DNA from: Chitinivorax sp. PXF-14 | GTDB taxonomy: Bacteria > Pseudomonadota > Gammaproteobacteria > Burkholderiales > SCOH01 | Assembly (NCBI RefSeq): GCF_040812015.1 | Contig: NZ_JBFNXJ010000015.1 | Location: 42,480-106,479, forward strand | Length of the DNA stretch: 64,000 nt | Reading direction: 5' to 3' | In this document: in pieces, positions 1 to 7,939 of the stretch | How positions within the stretch are numbered: position 1 is the first letter of the stretch | Layout of the letters: each line of letters begins with the position of its first letter | Program-made: the position numbers and the translations under genes | Notes under the pieces: model-generated | What the model saw: the letters and a program-made list of their open reading frames with translations, nothing else | Told to the model about the DNA's origin: nothing | The model's database searches: none

Positions 1-1116
1 TCGGTCGACGAGATCAAGAAGCACACCAAGGCAGCATCGAGCTGCGGCTCCTGCGCCGGCCTGTGCGAGCAGATCCTGATCTCCACCGTCGGCGGTGCGG
101 CCGACCTCAAGCCGAAGTCGGAAAAGGCCATCTGCGGCTGCACCGACCACAACCACGGCAACGTGCGCCGCGCGATCAGGGACAACCACCTGACCAGCAT
201 CCCCGAAGTGATGCGCTTCATGAGCTGGCGCACGCCGAACGGCTGCTCGACCTGCCGCCCAGCGCTGAACTACTACCTGATCTCGACCTGGCCGGGCGAG
301 GCGAAGGATGACCCGCAAAGCCGCTTCATCAACGAGCGCGCCCACGCCAACATCCAGAAGGACGGCACCTATTCGGTCGTGCCGCAGATGTTGGGCGGCG
401 TCACCACGCCGGCACAGCTGAAGAAGATCGCCGAGGTCGCCGAGAAATACAACGTACCGACCGTCAAGGTCACCGGCGGCCAGCGTATCGACCTGCTGGG
501 CATCAAGAAGGAAGACCTAGTGCCGATGTGGGCCGACCTCGGCATGCCGTCCGGCTACGCCTACGGCAAGTCGATCCGCACCGTGAAAACCTGCGTCGGC
601 GCCGAGCACTGCCGCTTCGGCACGCAACGCTCGATGGAGATGGGCATCCAGCTCGAAGAGGAGCTGCACAATATGTGGAGCCCGCACAAGGTCAAGCTCG
701 CCGTCTCCGGCTGCCCGCGCAACTGCGCCGAGGCCGGCATCAAGGACGTCGGCGTGATTGGCGTCGATTCCGGCTGGGAGCTGTATGTCGGCGGCAACGG
801 TGGTATCAAGACCGAAGTGGCGCAGTTCTTCATCAAGGTGAAGACCGCCGAGGAAGTCCGCGAGTACACCGGCGCCTTCCTGCAGCTGTACCGCGAAGAG
901 GCGTTCTACCTCGAGCGCACGGTGCACTACCTGCACCGCGTCGGCCTCGATCACGTGAAGAAGATCGTGCTCGACGATGCCGAACAGCGTAAGGCGCTGT
1001 ACGAACGCCTGCTGTACTCGCTGTCGGTCGAGCAGGACCCCTGGGTCGAGCGCGTCAAGGGCACGGCCAAGCTGGAGTTCATCCCGCTCAAGATCGAGGA
1101 CAGCGTCCCGGCATAA
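1..1116 (+). CDS. nirB: Nitrite reductase (NADH) large subunit, C-terminal part
   Basis: The reading frame is open from the first base, so the N-terminal FAD/NADH part lies upstream of the window. NirB reduces nitrite to ammonium in the cytoplasm with NADH, using FAD, Fe-S clusters and siroheme. The visible part begins with a BFD-like [2Fe-2S] cysteine motif (CGSCAGLC, then CGC and CSTC), followed by the sulfite/nitrite reductase half domains. The siroheme/[4Fe-4S] cysteines appear as TCVGAEHCRFGTQ and SGCPRNCAEAGIKD, so the catalytic cluster is intact. nirD follows after 135 bp and a nitrate/nitrite transporter after that, which fits an assimilatory nitrite unit. The 371 visible codons end in TAA. 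Identification is firm; the true start cannot be seen. Confidence 0.97.
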   Translation, partial: SVDEIKKHTKAASSCGSCAGLCEQILISTVGGAADLKPKSEKAICGCTDHNHGNVRRAIRDNHLTSIPEVMRFMSWRTPNGCSTCRPALNYYLISTWPGEAKDDPQSRFINERAHANIQKDGTYSVVPQMLGGVTTPAQLKKIAEVAEKYNVPTVKVTGGQRIDLLGIKKEDLVPMWADLGMPSGYAYGKSIRTVKTCVGAEHCRFGTQRSMEMGIQLEEELHNMWSPHKVKLAVSGCPRNCAEAGIKDVGVIGVDSGWELYVGGNGGIKTEVAQFFIKVKTAEEVREYTGAFLQLYREEAFYLERTVHYLHRVGLDHVKKIVLDDAEQRKALYERLLYSLSVEQDPWVERVKGTAKLEFIPLKIEDSVPA

Positions 1117-1251
1117 CGGCGCCCTGCCCCGCGCCAAGCCTGGCGGCCACATCCGGCAGGCCGGCGCGGGGAGGCACACGCAACGGCAACATCGCCAAAA
1201 CAAGACGCGGCGCTGGCCCATCCCCAGCCCGCAGCAGTTGGAGAATATCGC

Positions 1252-1560
1252 ATGACAACCTGGCACAAAGTCTGTTTTCTGACCGAGATCCCGCAACTCG
1301 GCGCCCGCGTGGTGCAGCATTCGAGCGGCGACATCGCCGTGTTCCGCAACAGCGAGGATGAAGTCTTCGCGCTGCACGACAAGTGTCCGCACAAGGGCGG
1401 CCCGCTGTCGCAAGGCATCGTGCACGGCAAGACCGTCACCTGCCCGCTGCACAGCTGGAACATCGACCTGTGCAAGGGCGAAGCCCTGGCCCCCGACATG
1501 GGCTGTACCAATCGCTTCGACACCAAGGTCGAGGACGGCGTGATCTATCTGGCCGTGTAA
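1252..1560 (+). CDS. nirD: Nitrite reductase (NADH) small subunit
   Basis: A 102-residue Rieske-type protein, the small partner of NirB. The Rieske [2Fe-2S] ligands are visible as CPHKGGPL (Cys-His) and CPLHSW (Cys-His), separated by about 16 residues as in the family. It begins with ATG 135 bp after nirB and ends 89 bp before the transporter gene, so one transcript covering nirB-nirD-transporter is likely. Size and domain match full-length NirD, with no sign of damage. Confidence 0.96.
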   Translation: MTTWHKVCFLTEIPQLGARVVQHSSGDIAVFRNSEDEVFALHDKCPHKGGPLSQGIVHGKTVTCPLHSWNIDLCKGEALAPDMGCTNRFDTKVEDGVIYLAV

Positions 1561-1649
1561 CGCACCGGCCCTCCCCCGACATCGCTGCATCGTGCCCCGC
1601 AACGGGGCGCGCGGGGCTGCTTACGCTTGAAAACCCGAAAGGAAACACG

Positions 1650-2870
1650 ATGACCACGCAAAACAAGGGCTTCTGGCAGTCCGGCCACACGCCGACGCTG
1701 TTTGCCGCGTTCTTCTATTTCGATCTGTCGTTCATGGTCTGGTACATCCTCGGCCCGCTCGCGGTGCAGATCGCCGGCGACCTCGGCCTCTCGGCCCAGC
1801 AGCGCGGCATGATGGTGGCCACGCCCATCCTGTCCGGCGCCCTGCTGCGCATGGCGATGGGCATCACGGTGGACCACCTCGGCCCGAAAAAGGCCGGGCT
1901 GATCGGCCAGGCCGTCGTCATGGCCGCCCTCGGCACCGCCTGGTTCTTCGGCATCCACAGCTATGAGCAGGCGCTGATGCTGGGCGTGGCGCTCGGCATG
2001 GCCGGTGCGGCCTTCGCCGTCGCGCTGCCGCTGGCCTGCCGCTGGTATCCGCCGCAACACCAGGGCAAGGCCATGGGCATTGCCGGCGCCGGCAACTCGG
2101 GCACCGTGCTCGCCGCCCTGTTCGCCCCCACCCTGGCCGGGATGTTCGGCTGGCAGAACGTGTTCGGCTTCGCGGTGCTGCCGCTCGGCCTGGCCTTCAT
2201 CGTCTACCTGATGCTGGCCAAGGATGCGCCGGAGTGCCCGCCCGCCAAGACCTTCGGCGAATACCTGTCGGTGCTGAAGGACAAGGACAGCTGGTGGTTC
2301 ATGTTCTTCTACAGCATCACCTTCGGCGGCTTCGTCGGCCTGGCGGGTACCCTGCCCGGCTACTTCCATGACCAGTATGGCCTCGATCCGAAAGTGGCCG
2401 GCTTCTACACCGCTGCCTGCGTGTTCGCCGGCTCGCTGTTCCGCCCGCTCGGCGGCGCCATCGCCGACCGCATCGGCGGCATCAAGGCCCTGCTGACCAT
2501 GTACACGTTCGCCGCAGCCTGCATCGCCGTCGTCGGCATCAACCTGCCGTCGAGCTTCGCCGCGCTGGCCTTCTTCGTCGCCGGCATGCTGGCACTCGGC
2601 GCCGGCAACGGCTCGGTGTTCCAGTTGCTGCCGCAGCGCTTCCGCAAGGAGATCGGCGTGATGACCGGGCTGGTCGGCATGGCCGGCGGCATCGGCGGCT
2701 TCCTGCTCGCGGCGGGCCTCGGCCTGGCCAAGCAGGCTACCGGCAGCTACCAGATCGGCCTGTGGCTGTTCGCCAGCCTCGGCCTGGTCGCCTGGTTCGG
2801 TCTCTCCAGCGTGAAGACCCGCTGGCGCACCACCTGGGGTGCCGCCGCCGTCACCGCCGCCAAGGTGTAA
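1650..2870 (+). CDS. MFS nitrate/nitrite transporter, NarK/NasA type
   Basis: A 406-residue major facilitator protein with about twelve hydrophobic segments. The start is the ATG at 1650, placed after a clear AAAGGAA ribosome site; the frame is open further upstream but overlaps nirD. The N-terminal stretch MVWYILGPLAVQIAGDLGLS and the glycine-rich segments GAGNSGTVLAALFAPTLAG and GMAGGIGGFLLAAGL resemble the nitrate-signature helices of the NNP family. Its place after nirBD suggests import of nitrate or nitrite for assimilation. Two intrinsic terminators follow. It could be specific for nitrite, nitrate or exchange; the sequence alone does not say. Confidence 0.93.
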   Translation: MTTQNKGFWQSGHTPTLFAAFFYFDLSFMVWYILGPLAVQIAGDLGLSAQQRGMMVATPILSGALLRMAMGITVDHLGPKKAGLIGQAVVMAALGTAWFFGIHSYEQALMLGVALGMAGAAFAVALPLACRWYPPQHQGKAMGIAGAGNSGTVLAALFAPTLAGMFGWQNVFGFAVLPLGLAFIVYLMLAKDAPECPPAKTFGEYLSVLKDKDSWWFMFFYSITFGGFVGLAGTLPGYFHDQYGLDPKVAGFYTAACVFAGSLFRPLGGAIADRIGGIKALLTMYTFAAACIAVVGINLPSSFAALAFFVAGMLALGAGNGSVFQLLPQRFRKEIGVMTGLVGMAGGIGGFLLAAGLGLAKQATGSYQIGLWLFASLGLVAWFGLSSVKTRWRTTWGAAAVTAAKV

Positions 2871-2875
2871 CCCGG

Positions 2876-2903
2876 AACCCGCCAGGCAGCCTGGCGGGTT
2901 TTG
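2876..2903 (+). terminator. Intrinsic terminator after the nitrate transporter
   Basis: A perfect 11-bp stem (AACCCGCCAGG with CCTGGCGGGTT) and a CAG loop start 6 bp after the transporter stop codon. The stem ends in a short T run. Confidence 0.85.
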
Positions 2904-2933
2904 CAGTATCGCTTCCACTACCTGTAGCATTTG

Positions 2934-2958
2934 GCGGGGCTTCGGCCCCGCGTTTTTT
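2934..2958 (+). terminator. Second, UUCG-capped intrinsic terminator
   Basis: A 7-bp GC stem (GCGGGGC/GCCCCGC) is closed by a TTCG tetraloop and followed by a run of six T. It lies 31 bp beyond the first terminator, so it is a tandem back-up stop for the nitrite operon. Confidence 0.8.
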
Positions 2959-2960
2959 CC

Positions 2961-3008
2961 GCAGGCTTATGCGGGCAGCTTGCCACCAGGCCCCCCGCAT
3001 AAGCCTGC
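2961..3008. repeat. 15-bp perfect inverted repeat
   Basis: GCAGGCTTATGCGGG (2961-2975) is repeated in inverse orientation at 2994-3008, with an 18-nt loop. It lies between the tandem terminators and the acetyltransferase gene. It has no T run of its own, so it is either a folded mRNA leader or a dispersed palindromic element. Confidence 0.6.
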
Positions 3009-3068
3009 CGACGCCGCCACCATGGCGGCCTCGTGTTCGTGACCATGTTTGCCTACGGAGATCACCGC

Positions 3069-3557
3069 TTGCGCCCCCACATCGCCATCACCCGAGTCCT
3101 GGCCAGCGACGATGGCCCACGCCAGCTGGTGGCCGAGCTCGATACCCACCTCGCCACGCTCTATCCACCCGAGCAGAACTTCCTCACCCCCATCGCGGCG
3201 CTGGCGCAGCCCGGCGTGGCCTTCCTGGTCGCCCACATCGAGGGTGAGCTGGCGGGCTGCGGCGCCGTGGTCGAGCAGGATGCAGGCTATGGCGAGCTCA
3301 AGCGCATCTATGTGCGCCCCGCATTCCGCGGCCTGGGCGTGGGCAGGCGGCTCGTCGCGGCGCTCGAACAGGCGGCGCTCGAACGCGGCCTGCCCCACCT
3401 GAAGCTCGAAACCGGCATCTACCAGCCCGAGGCAATCGCCCTCTACCAGCGTTGCGGTTACACGCATTGCAGCCGCTTTGGCGACTACCCCGACAGCGCA
3501 TCGAGCGTGTTCATGCACAAGCCGCTGACGGCCGACCTGGCCAGCACCGCGAGATGA
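3069..3557 (+). CDS. GNAT family N-acetyltransferase
   Basis: A single-domain GNAT protein that would transfer an acetyl group from acetyl-CoA to an unknown amine. The acetyl-CoA binding motif A is visible as VRPAFRGLGVGRRLVAALE, followed by the usual beta-strand LKLETGIYQPEAIALYQRCG. I prefer the TTG at 3069 because ACGGAGA lies 8 bp upstream; GTG at 3033 and ATG at 3045 are in frame and possible. The stop codon overlaps the start of the phosphatase-kinase gene (ATGA), so the two are translationally coupled. The substrate is unknown. Confidence 0.88.
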   Translation: MRPHIAITRVLASDDGPRQLVAELDTHLATLYPPEQNFLTPIAALAQPGVAFLVAHIEGELAGCGAVVEQDAGYGELKRIYVRPAFRGLGVGRRLVAALEQAALERGLPHLKLETGIYQPEAIALYQRCGYTHCSRFGDYPDSASSVFMHKPLTADLASTAR

Positions 3558-5236
3558 CGCTCGAACTCGCCATCGGCAGCCATAGCGAGACCGGCCCCAA
3601 GCCGCGCAATGAAGACGCGCTGGGCATGGTCACGCCGAGCGGCGAGCTGCTGACCACCAAGGGCATTGCACTGGCGCTGGCGGACGGCGTATCGGGCTGC
3701 GAGAACGGCGACGAGGCCGCGCGCACCGTGGTGCGCGGTGTGCTGTCCGACTATTACGCGACACCCGAGACCTGGGAGATCCCGGTCGCGCTCGACAAGC
3801 TGCTCACCGCGCTCAACAGCTGGCTGGCGGCGCAGAACGGCGGCGGCCAGCAGCGCTTCGTCTCGACGCTGGCGGTGTTGATCGCACGCGGCCGCCGCTA
3901 TGTGCTCGGCCATGTCGGCGACACCCGCATCTACCTGCTGCGCGACAAGGCACTCAGGCAGCTGACGCAAGACCACGTGTGGGACCAGCCCGGCATGCAT
4001 CACGTGCTGAAGCGCGCCGTGGGGCTGGACGACGCGATCGTCGTCGATTTCAGCGAGGGCGAGCTGCGCGCGGGCGACGTCTTCCTGCTGGCCACCGATG
4101 GCGTGTGGGAGCCGCTCGGCGAGCTGCGCCTGCACGAGCTGCTGGAGCTGCACGACGACCCGCAGCGCGCGGCGGAGGCGATCTGCCAGGCGGCCCTCGT
4201 GGCCGGCGGCCAGGACAACGCCAGTTGCCAGGTAGCCCGCGTCAGCCGCCTGCCGAGCGAGGCGCTGCGCGACAACCTGGCGCTTGCCACGCAACTGCCG
4301 CTGCCCAGCAAGCTCAAGCCTGGCCAGCACTGCGACGATTTCGTGATCGAATCGTTGCTGCACGAGTCGCGCGCGACCCGGCTGTACAAGGTCAGCCATT
4401 CCCCGAACGGCAAGCCCTATGTGCTGAAGACGTTAGGCCCGCTGCTCGCGAGCGACGAGGAGGCGCAGACGGCGCTGCTGACCGAGGAATGGCTGGGCAA
4501 GAAGCTCGCCGCCCATTATTTCCCGCAGGTGCTGCCGCTCGACAACCGCAGCAGCCTGTATTACGTGATGAGCTGGCACGCCGGACAGACCCTCGCGGCC
4601 CGCCTCGAGGCCGGGCAGCACTTCAGCGCACCCGAGGTGGCGGGCATCGGCATCCGCCTCGCCAAGGCACTGGGCGTGCTGCACCGGCTCAATATCCTGC
4701 ATCGCGACATCAAGCTCGACAACCTGCTGCTAACCGACGACGACAAGCTCAAGGTGCTCGACCTTGGCGTCGCACTGTGCCCCGGCCTGACGCCCGATGC
4801 CACCAACAGCAATCCCGGCACGCCCAGCTACATGGCGCCGGAACTGTTCAACGGCGCTGGCGCCACGCCGCAGTCCGACCTGTACGCCGCCGGGGTGAGC
4901 CTCTACCGCCTGCTGACCAGCCACTATCCCTACGGCGAGATCGAGCCGTTCCAGCACCCGCGCTTCGGCGAGCCGGTGCCGCCCACGCGCTACCGCCCCG
5001 ATATTCCGCCGTGGCTCGAGAACTGCCTGCTCAAGGCGGTTGCCCGCGAAGCCCCGGCGCGTTTCGAAACCGCCGAGGAGCTGCTGGTGGCGCTGGAGCG
5101 CGGCGAGCACCAATCCGTCTTCACGCACCGCCGCACCCCGCTGATCGAGCGCGACCCGCTCTTGACCTGGCAAGCCGTAGCTGGCGTCTCGATCGTGTTC
5201 AATCTGCTGTTGCTGTACATCCTGCTGGCCCGCTAA
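3554..5236 (+). CDS. PP2C phosphatase-Ser/Thr protein kinase fusion with C-terminal membrane anchor
   Basis: A 560-residue protein. Residues 1-232 form a PP2C-type phosphatase with the metal-binding motifs RNEDA (18-22), ADGVSG (43-48), GHVGDTR (119-125), ATDGVWE (180-186) and GGQDN (218-222). Residues about 262-525 form a Hanks-type kinase with Lys292 (VLKTL), HRDIKLDN (383-390) and APE (428-430). The metal loop reads DLG (403-405) instead of DFG, and the glycine-rich loop is not recognisable. A hydrophobic helix (about 541-560) would hold it in the inner membrane with both enzymes in the cytoplasm. Proteins of this architecture are often encoded beside nitrate/nitrite transport genes in proteobacteria, so a role in nitrogen control is likely but inferred. 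It overlaps the preceding acetyltransferase by 4 bp. Confidence 0.92.
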   Translation: MTLELAIGSHSETGPKPRNEDALGMVTPSGELLTTKGIALALADGVSGCENGDEAARTVVRGVLSDYYATPETWEIPVALDKLLTALNSWLAAQNGGGQQRFVSTLAVLIARGRRYVLGHVGDTRIYLLRDKALRQLTQDHVWDQPGMHHVLKRAVGLDDAIVVDFSEGELRAGDVFLLATDGVWEPLGELRLHELLELHDDPQRAAEAICQAALVAGGQDNASCQVARVSRLPSEALRDNLALATQLPLPSKLKPGQHCDDFVIESLLHESRATRLYKVSHSPNGKPYVLKTLGPLLASDEEAQTALLTEEWLGKKLAAHYFPQVLPLDNRSSLYYVMSWHAGQTLAARLEAGQHFSAPEVAGIGIRLAKALGVLHRLNILHRDIKLDNLLLTDDDKLKVLDLGVALCPGLTPDATNSNPGTPSYMAPELFNGAGATPQSDLYAAGVSLYRLLTSHYPYGEIEPFQHPRFGEPVPPTRYRPDIPPWLENCLLKAVAREAPARFETAEELLVALERGEHQSVFTHRRTPLIERDPLLTWQAVAGVSIVFNLLLLYILLAR

Positions 5237-5370
5237 AGTGTGGCCCGCCCGGCGTTTATGCGCCGATGGCCTAACATAAGTAGGGTATGACGGCAGTCCA
5301 CGACATGAGCCGGCCCCATCGTATCGATGGCAAGGCGCTTGCCCGGCTGATCGCTACACCCAATAAAAAC

Positions 5371-5385
5371 GCCCCATTCAGGGGC
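5371..5385. repeat. Small hairpin just ahead of the binding-protein gene
   Basis: GCCCC-ATTCA-GGGGC lies between the kinase gene and the CAGGAGTA ribosome site of the following gene. It may be a weak terminator remnant or a leader hairpin. The 5237-5403 gap shows nothing else that I recognise. Confidence 0.4.
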
Positions 5386-5403
5386 ATTGGATCAGGAGTA
5401 GGT

Positions 5404-6222
5404 ATGAAAACATGCAACAAGGGGCTGCTCGTCGGCCTGATCGCCACGGCACTCTTGGTCGGCTGCGGCAAGAAGGAAGAAGCCCCGGCCACCCAGCCGC
5501 AAGCCGCCACCACAGGCGCCCCGGCGCCCGCCCACAAGAATGAGATCATCGTCGCCACCGAGGCCGCCTTCGAGCCCTTCGAGTGGATCAACGACAAGAA
5601 AGAGCTGGTCGGCTTCGACATCGACCTGGTCAAGGCCATCGCCGCGAATCAGGGCCTGACGGTGAAATTCACGAACATGCCGTTCGAATCGACGTTCACC
5701 GCGGTACGCGAAGGCAAGGTCGACATGGTGGCCGCCGCCATCACCATCACCGACGACCGCCGCCAGACGCTGGATTTCTCCGAGCCCTACTTCAACGGCG
5801 GCCTGGCCATCGCCACGGCAACGGACAGCGTGAAGTCGCTCGACAGCCTGAAGAAGGTCAAGGTCGGCGTGCAGGAAGCCACCACGGCCGAGAGTCTGAT
5901 GACCAAGCTGATGGGCGGCACGAGCCCCAACATCTTCGGCTACAAGGACACCGACAAGGCTTTCGATGCCCTGCTCAAGGGCGACATCAAGGCGGTGCTC
6001 GCCGATAACTGGGTCGTCGGCAAATTCGCGCAGAGCCATGCCGACAAGGGGATGAAGATGGTGAGCGACCCGGCGATCCCGGTCGAGCCCTCGGGTTTCG
6101 TGTTCAAGCAGGGCAACGCCGAGCTCGCCGCCAAGATCAACGCCGGCCTCAAGGCGATCAAGGACGACGGCAGCTATGCCAAGATCCACGCACAGTACTT
6201 TGGCACGACACCGCAACAGTAA
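5404..6222 (+). CDS. Lipoprotein substrate-binding protein of a polar amino acid ABC transporter (paralogue 1)
   Basis: A 272-residue family-3 solute-binding protein. The ATG at 5404 follows CAGGAGTA and gives a lipoprotein signal with lipobox LVGC at about residues 17-20, so the protein is lipid-anchored. A Pro/Ala-rich linker precedes the binding domain. Family landmarks are AFEPFEWINDKKELVGFDID, ITDDRRQTLDFSEPYF and VQEATTAESLM, typical of His/Gln/Arg/Lys-type binders. The second paralogue at 6822 shares the same layout, yet only one permease and one ATPase follow. A ferredoxin gene starts 3 bp after its stop codon, an unexpected partner. The exact ligand is not readable from sequence. Confidence 0.92.
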   Translation: MKTCNKGLLVGLIATALLVGCGKKEEAPATQPQAATTGAPAPAHKNEIIVATEAAFEPFEWINDKKELVGFDIDLVKAIAANQGLTVKFTNMPFESTFTAVREGKVDMVAAAITITDDRRQTLDFSEPYFNGGLAIATATDSVKSLDSLKKVKVGVQEATTAESLMTKLMGGTSPNIFGYKDTDKAFDALLKGDIKAVLADNWVVGKFAQSHADKGMKMVSDPAIPVEPSGFVFKQGNAELAAKINAGLKAIKDDGSYAKIHAQYFGTTPQQ

Positions 6223-6225
6223 GCG

Positions 6226-6543
6226 ATGCCCAGCGTCACCTTCCTCGGCGGCCCGATGGCCGCCGAGGTCACCTCTGGCTACGAGCCCGACGGCCTGACC
6301 ACGGTGCTCGACCTGGCCCGCCTCGACGATCTGCCCATCTACTGGCACTGCGGCCTGGGTACCTGCGGCACCTGTGCAGCACGCGTCACGGTCCTCGACG
6401 GCGAGCCGCGTGCGATGAGCAACAAGGAGCGCAATGTGCTGCTGCGCGCCGGCAAGCCGGTCGACGTACTACCCGATCAAGCCAGCTGGCGCCTGACCTG
6501 TGGCTACGTGCTGAGTGGCGAGACGCTGCGCGTCGAGTGGTGA
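6226..6543 (+). CDS. [2Fe-2S] ferredoxin-like protein
   Basis: A 105-residue plant-type ferredoxin domain. The cluster ligands are visible in HCGLGTCGTC (Cys-x4-Cys-x2-Cys) with a fourth Cys in LTCGYVLSG near the C-terminus. It starts 3 bp after the upstream binding-protein gene and so is probably co-transcribed with it. Its redox partner is not evident nearby: the ABC transporter genes need no ferredoxin, and the nirBD operon lies upstream behind two terminators. The domain is certain; the role is unknown. Confidence 0.88.
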   Translation: MPSVTFLGGPMAAEVTSGYEPDGLTTVLDLARLDDLPIYWHCGLGTCGTCAARVTVLDGEPRAMSNKERNVLLRAGKPVDVLPDQASWRLTCGYVLSGETLRVEW

Positions 6544-6726
6544 GCCCGTTCTGACACCGGGCTCGCCCGCATCGTTTGCATCGCGGCAGCTGTTTTCCTC
6601 AAGCCGACCCGGCAATGATGCACCGCCACTGTCACCGGGCGGAGGTGCTGCCGCGACAGGGCGGGTATCGTAAAGCTGGCCCGATTCGTGCACGCATTGA
6701 CGTCAGCGTCGCGGCCGCCCGCGCGA

Positions 6727-6756
6727 TTGGCATCGGGCGAAACGCTGCGCTATAGT
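6727..6756 (+). promoter_or_regulatory. Sigma-70-like promoter for the second binding-protein gene
   Basis: TTGGCA (6727-6732), an 18-bp spacer and TATAGT (6751-6756) lie about 65 bp upstream of the ATG at 6822. A short inverted repeat (TAGGC...GCCTA, 6765-6780) sits at the expected transcription start and could be an operator. Apart from this, the 6544-6821 gap shows nothing I recognise. Confidence 0.6.
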
Positions 6757-6821
6757 GGCTGGATTAGGCCTGAGCGCCTAAAAAAGACAACACCCAAACT
6801 CGATCCAGGGAGATTCAAACA

Positions 6822-7670
6822 ATGAAGCTATCCAACAAATTGCTCGCCGCCCTGCTGGCCGGCGCCGTCGCCCTCGCCGCCTGCGGCAAGAAGGAAGAAC
6901 CGGCTCCCGCGCCGGCCCCGGCACCTGCCGCCCAGGCACCGGCCGAGCCCGCCAAGCCCGCGGCAAAAGAGCTCGTGGTCGGCACCGATGCAGCCTACGC
7001 GCCGTTCGAATCCGAGAACGAGAACAAGGAAATCGTCGGCTTCGATATCGACGTGGTGAAGGCCATTGCCGACAAGGCCGGCATCAAGGTCAAGTTCATC
7101 AACACCCCGTGGGAAGGCATCTTCAAGACGCTGGAACAGGGTGACCGCGACTTCCTCGTCTCGGCGATCACCATCACCGACGAGCGCAAGCAGACCATGG
7201 ACTTCTCCGAGCCCTATTTCGAAGCCAAGCAGCTGATCGCCGTCGGCAAGGACAGCAAGATCAAGAAGTTCGACGACCTGAAGAAGCTCAAGGTCGGCGT
7301 ACAGACCGGCACCACCGGCGACGAAGTCGTACAGAAGCTGCAGGGCAAGACCAGCGCCAACATCAAGCGCTTCGAATCGACCCCGCTCGCGCTGAAGGAA
7401 CTGGAAGCTGGCGGTGTTGACGCCGTGGTGGCCGACAACGGCGTCGTCATCAACTATGTGAAGAACAACTCGCAAGCCTTCCGCACCGTTGAAGACGCCA
7501 GCTTCGCCAAGGAGTACTACGGCCTTGCCGTGAAGAAGGGTAATGCCGACCTGGTTGCCAAGCTTAGCGATGGCCTGAAGAAGATCAAGGAAGACGGCAC
7601 CTACGACAAGATCTACGCGCAATACTTCGGCGAAGCCAAGCCGGCAGCCGCTGAACAGCCGAAGCAGTAA
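6822..7670 (+). CDS. Lipoprotein substrate-binding protein of a polar amino acid ABC transporter (paralogue 2)
   Basis: A 282-residue family-3 solute-binding lipoprotein starting at ATG 6822 behind AGGGAG. The lipobox is LAAC (about residues 18-21), followed by a Pro-Ala linker of about 25 residues. Landmarks are DAAYAPFESENENKEIVGFD, ITDERKQTMDFSEPYF and VQTGTTGDEVVQKL. It has its own promoter and terminator, which would let the binding protein be made in excess over the permease and ATPase downstream, as is common in these systems. It is paralogous to the protein encoded at 5404. The ligand is probably a polar or charged amino acid; the exact one is unknown. Confidence 0.93.
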   Translation: MKLSNKLLAALLAGAVALAACGKKEEPAPAPAPAPAAQAPAEPAKPAAKELVVGTDAAYAPFESENENKEIVGFDIDVVKAIADKAGIKVKFINTPWEGIFKTLEQGDRDFLVSAITITDERKQTMDFSEPYFEAKQLIAVGKDSKIKKFDDLKKLKVGVQTGTTGDEVVQKLQGKTSANIKRFESTPLALKELEAGGVDAVVADNGVVINYVKNNSQAFRTVEDASFAKEYYGLAVKKGNADLVAKLSDGLKKIKEDGTYDKIYAQYFGEAKPAAAEQPKQ

Positions 7671-7688
7671 GCAACGGCAGGCAAGCAC

Positions 7689-7716
7689 AAAAACGCGGCC
7701 CACGGGCCGCGTTTTT
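7689..7716. terminator. Intrinsic terminator after the binding-protein gene
   Basis: AAAAACGCGGCCC and its exact inverse enclose a tiny loop, with a T run on the + strand and an A run on the 5' side. Between this terminator and the permease gene (7717-7939) I see only AT-rich, promoter-like DNA around 7830-7847. Confidence 0.85.
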
Positions 7717-7939
7717 CTTGGTGGCTGTGTCAACCCAGCCAGCTGGCCGTGCGCTATTCTGTATCTATCTGTCGCATGGGCTATACGTCACCCCTTGCAA
7801 GTTGCGTAAACTCGCAGTGGCGAAAGGCCCTGAATATATTTTATTATCCGCCGCTTGGCTGACGGATCGGGCCACCGGCCGGCACAGACGCACCCCCTCA
7901 CCGCATCGCTAGACATCGGCTCTCAGCACAAGGAGCAAT

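Noticed and set aside
517..1602. Long antisense frames opposite nirB/nirD (and similar ones opposite many genes in this window)
   Set aside because: High-GC coding DNA gives long open shadows on the other strand; these show no domains, no start context and low-complexity composition.
1383..1649. N-terminal extension of the nitrate transporter frame into nirD
   Set aside because: It overlaps nirD in another frame, and a good ribosome site with ATG at 1650 gives the normal family length.
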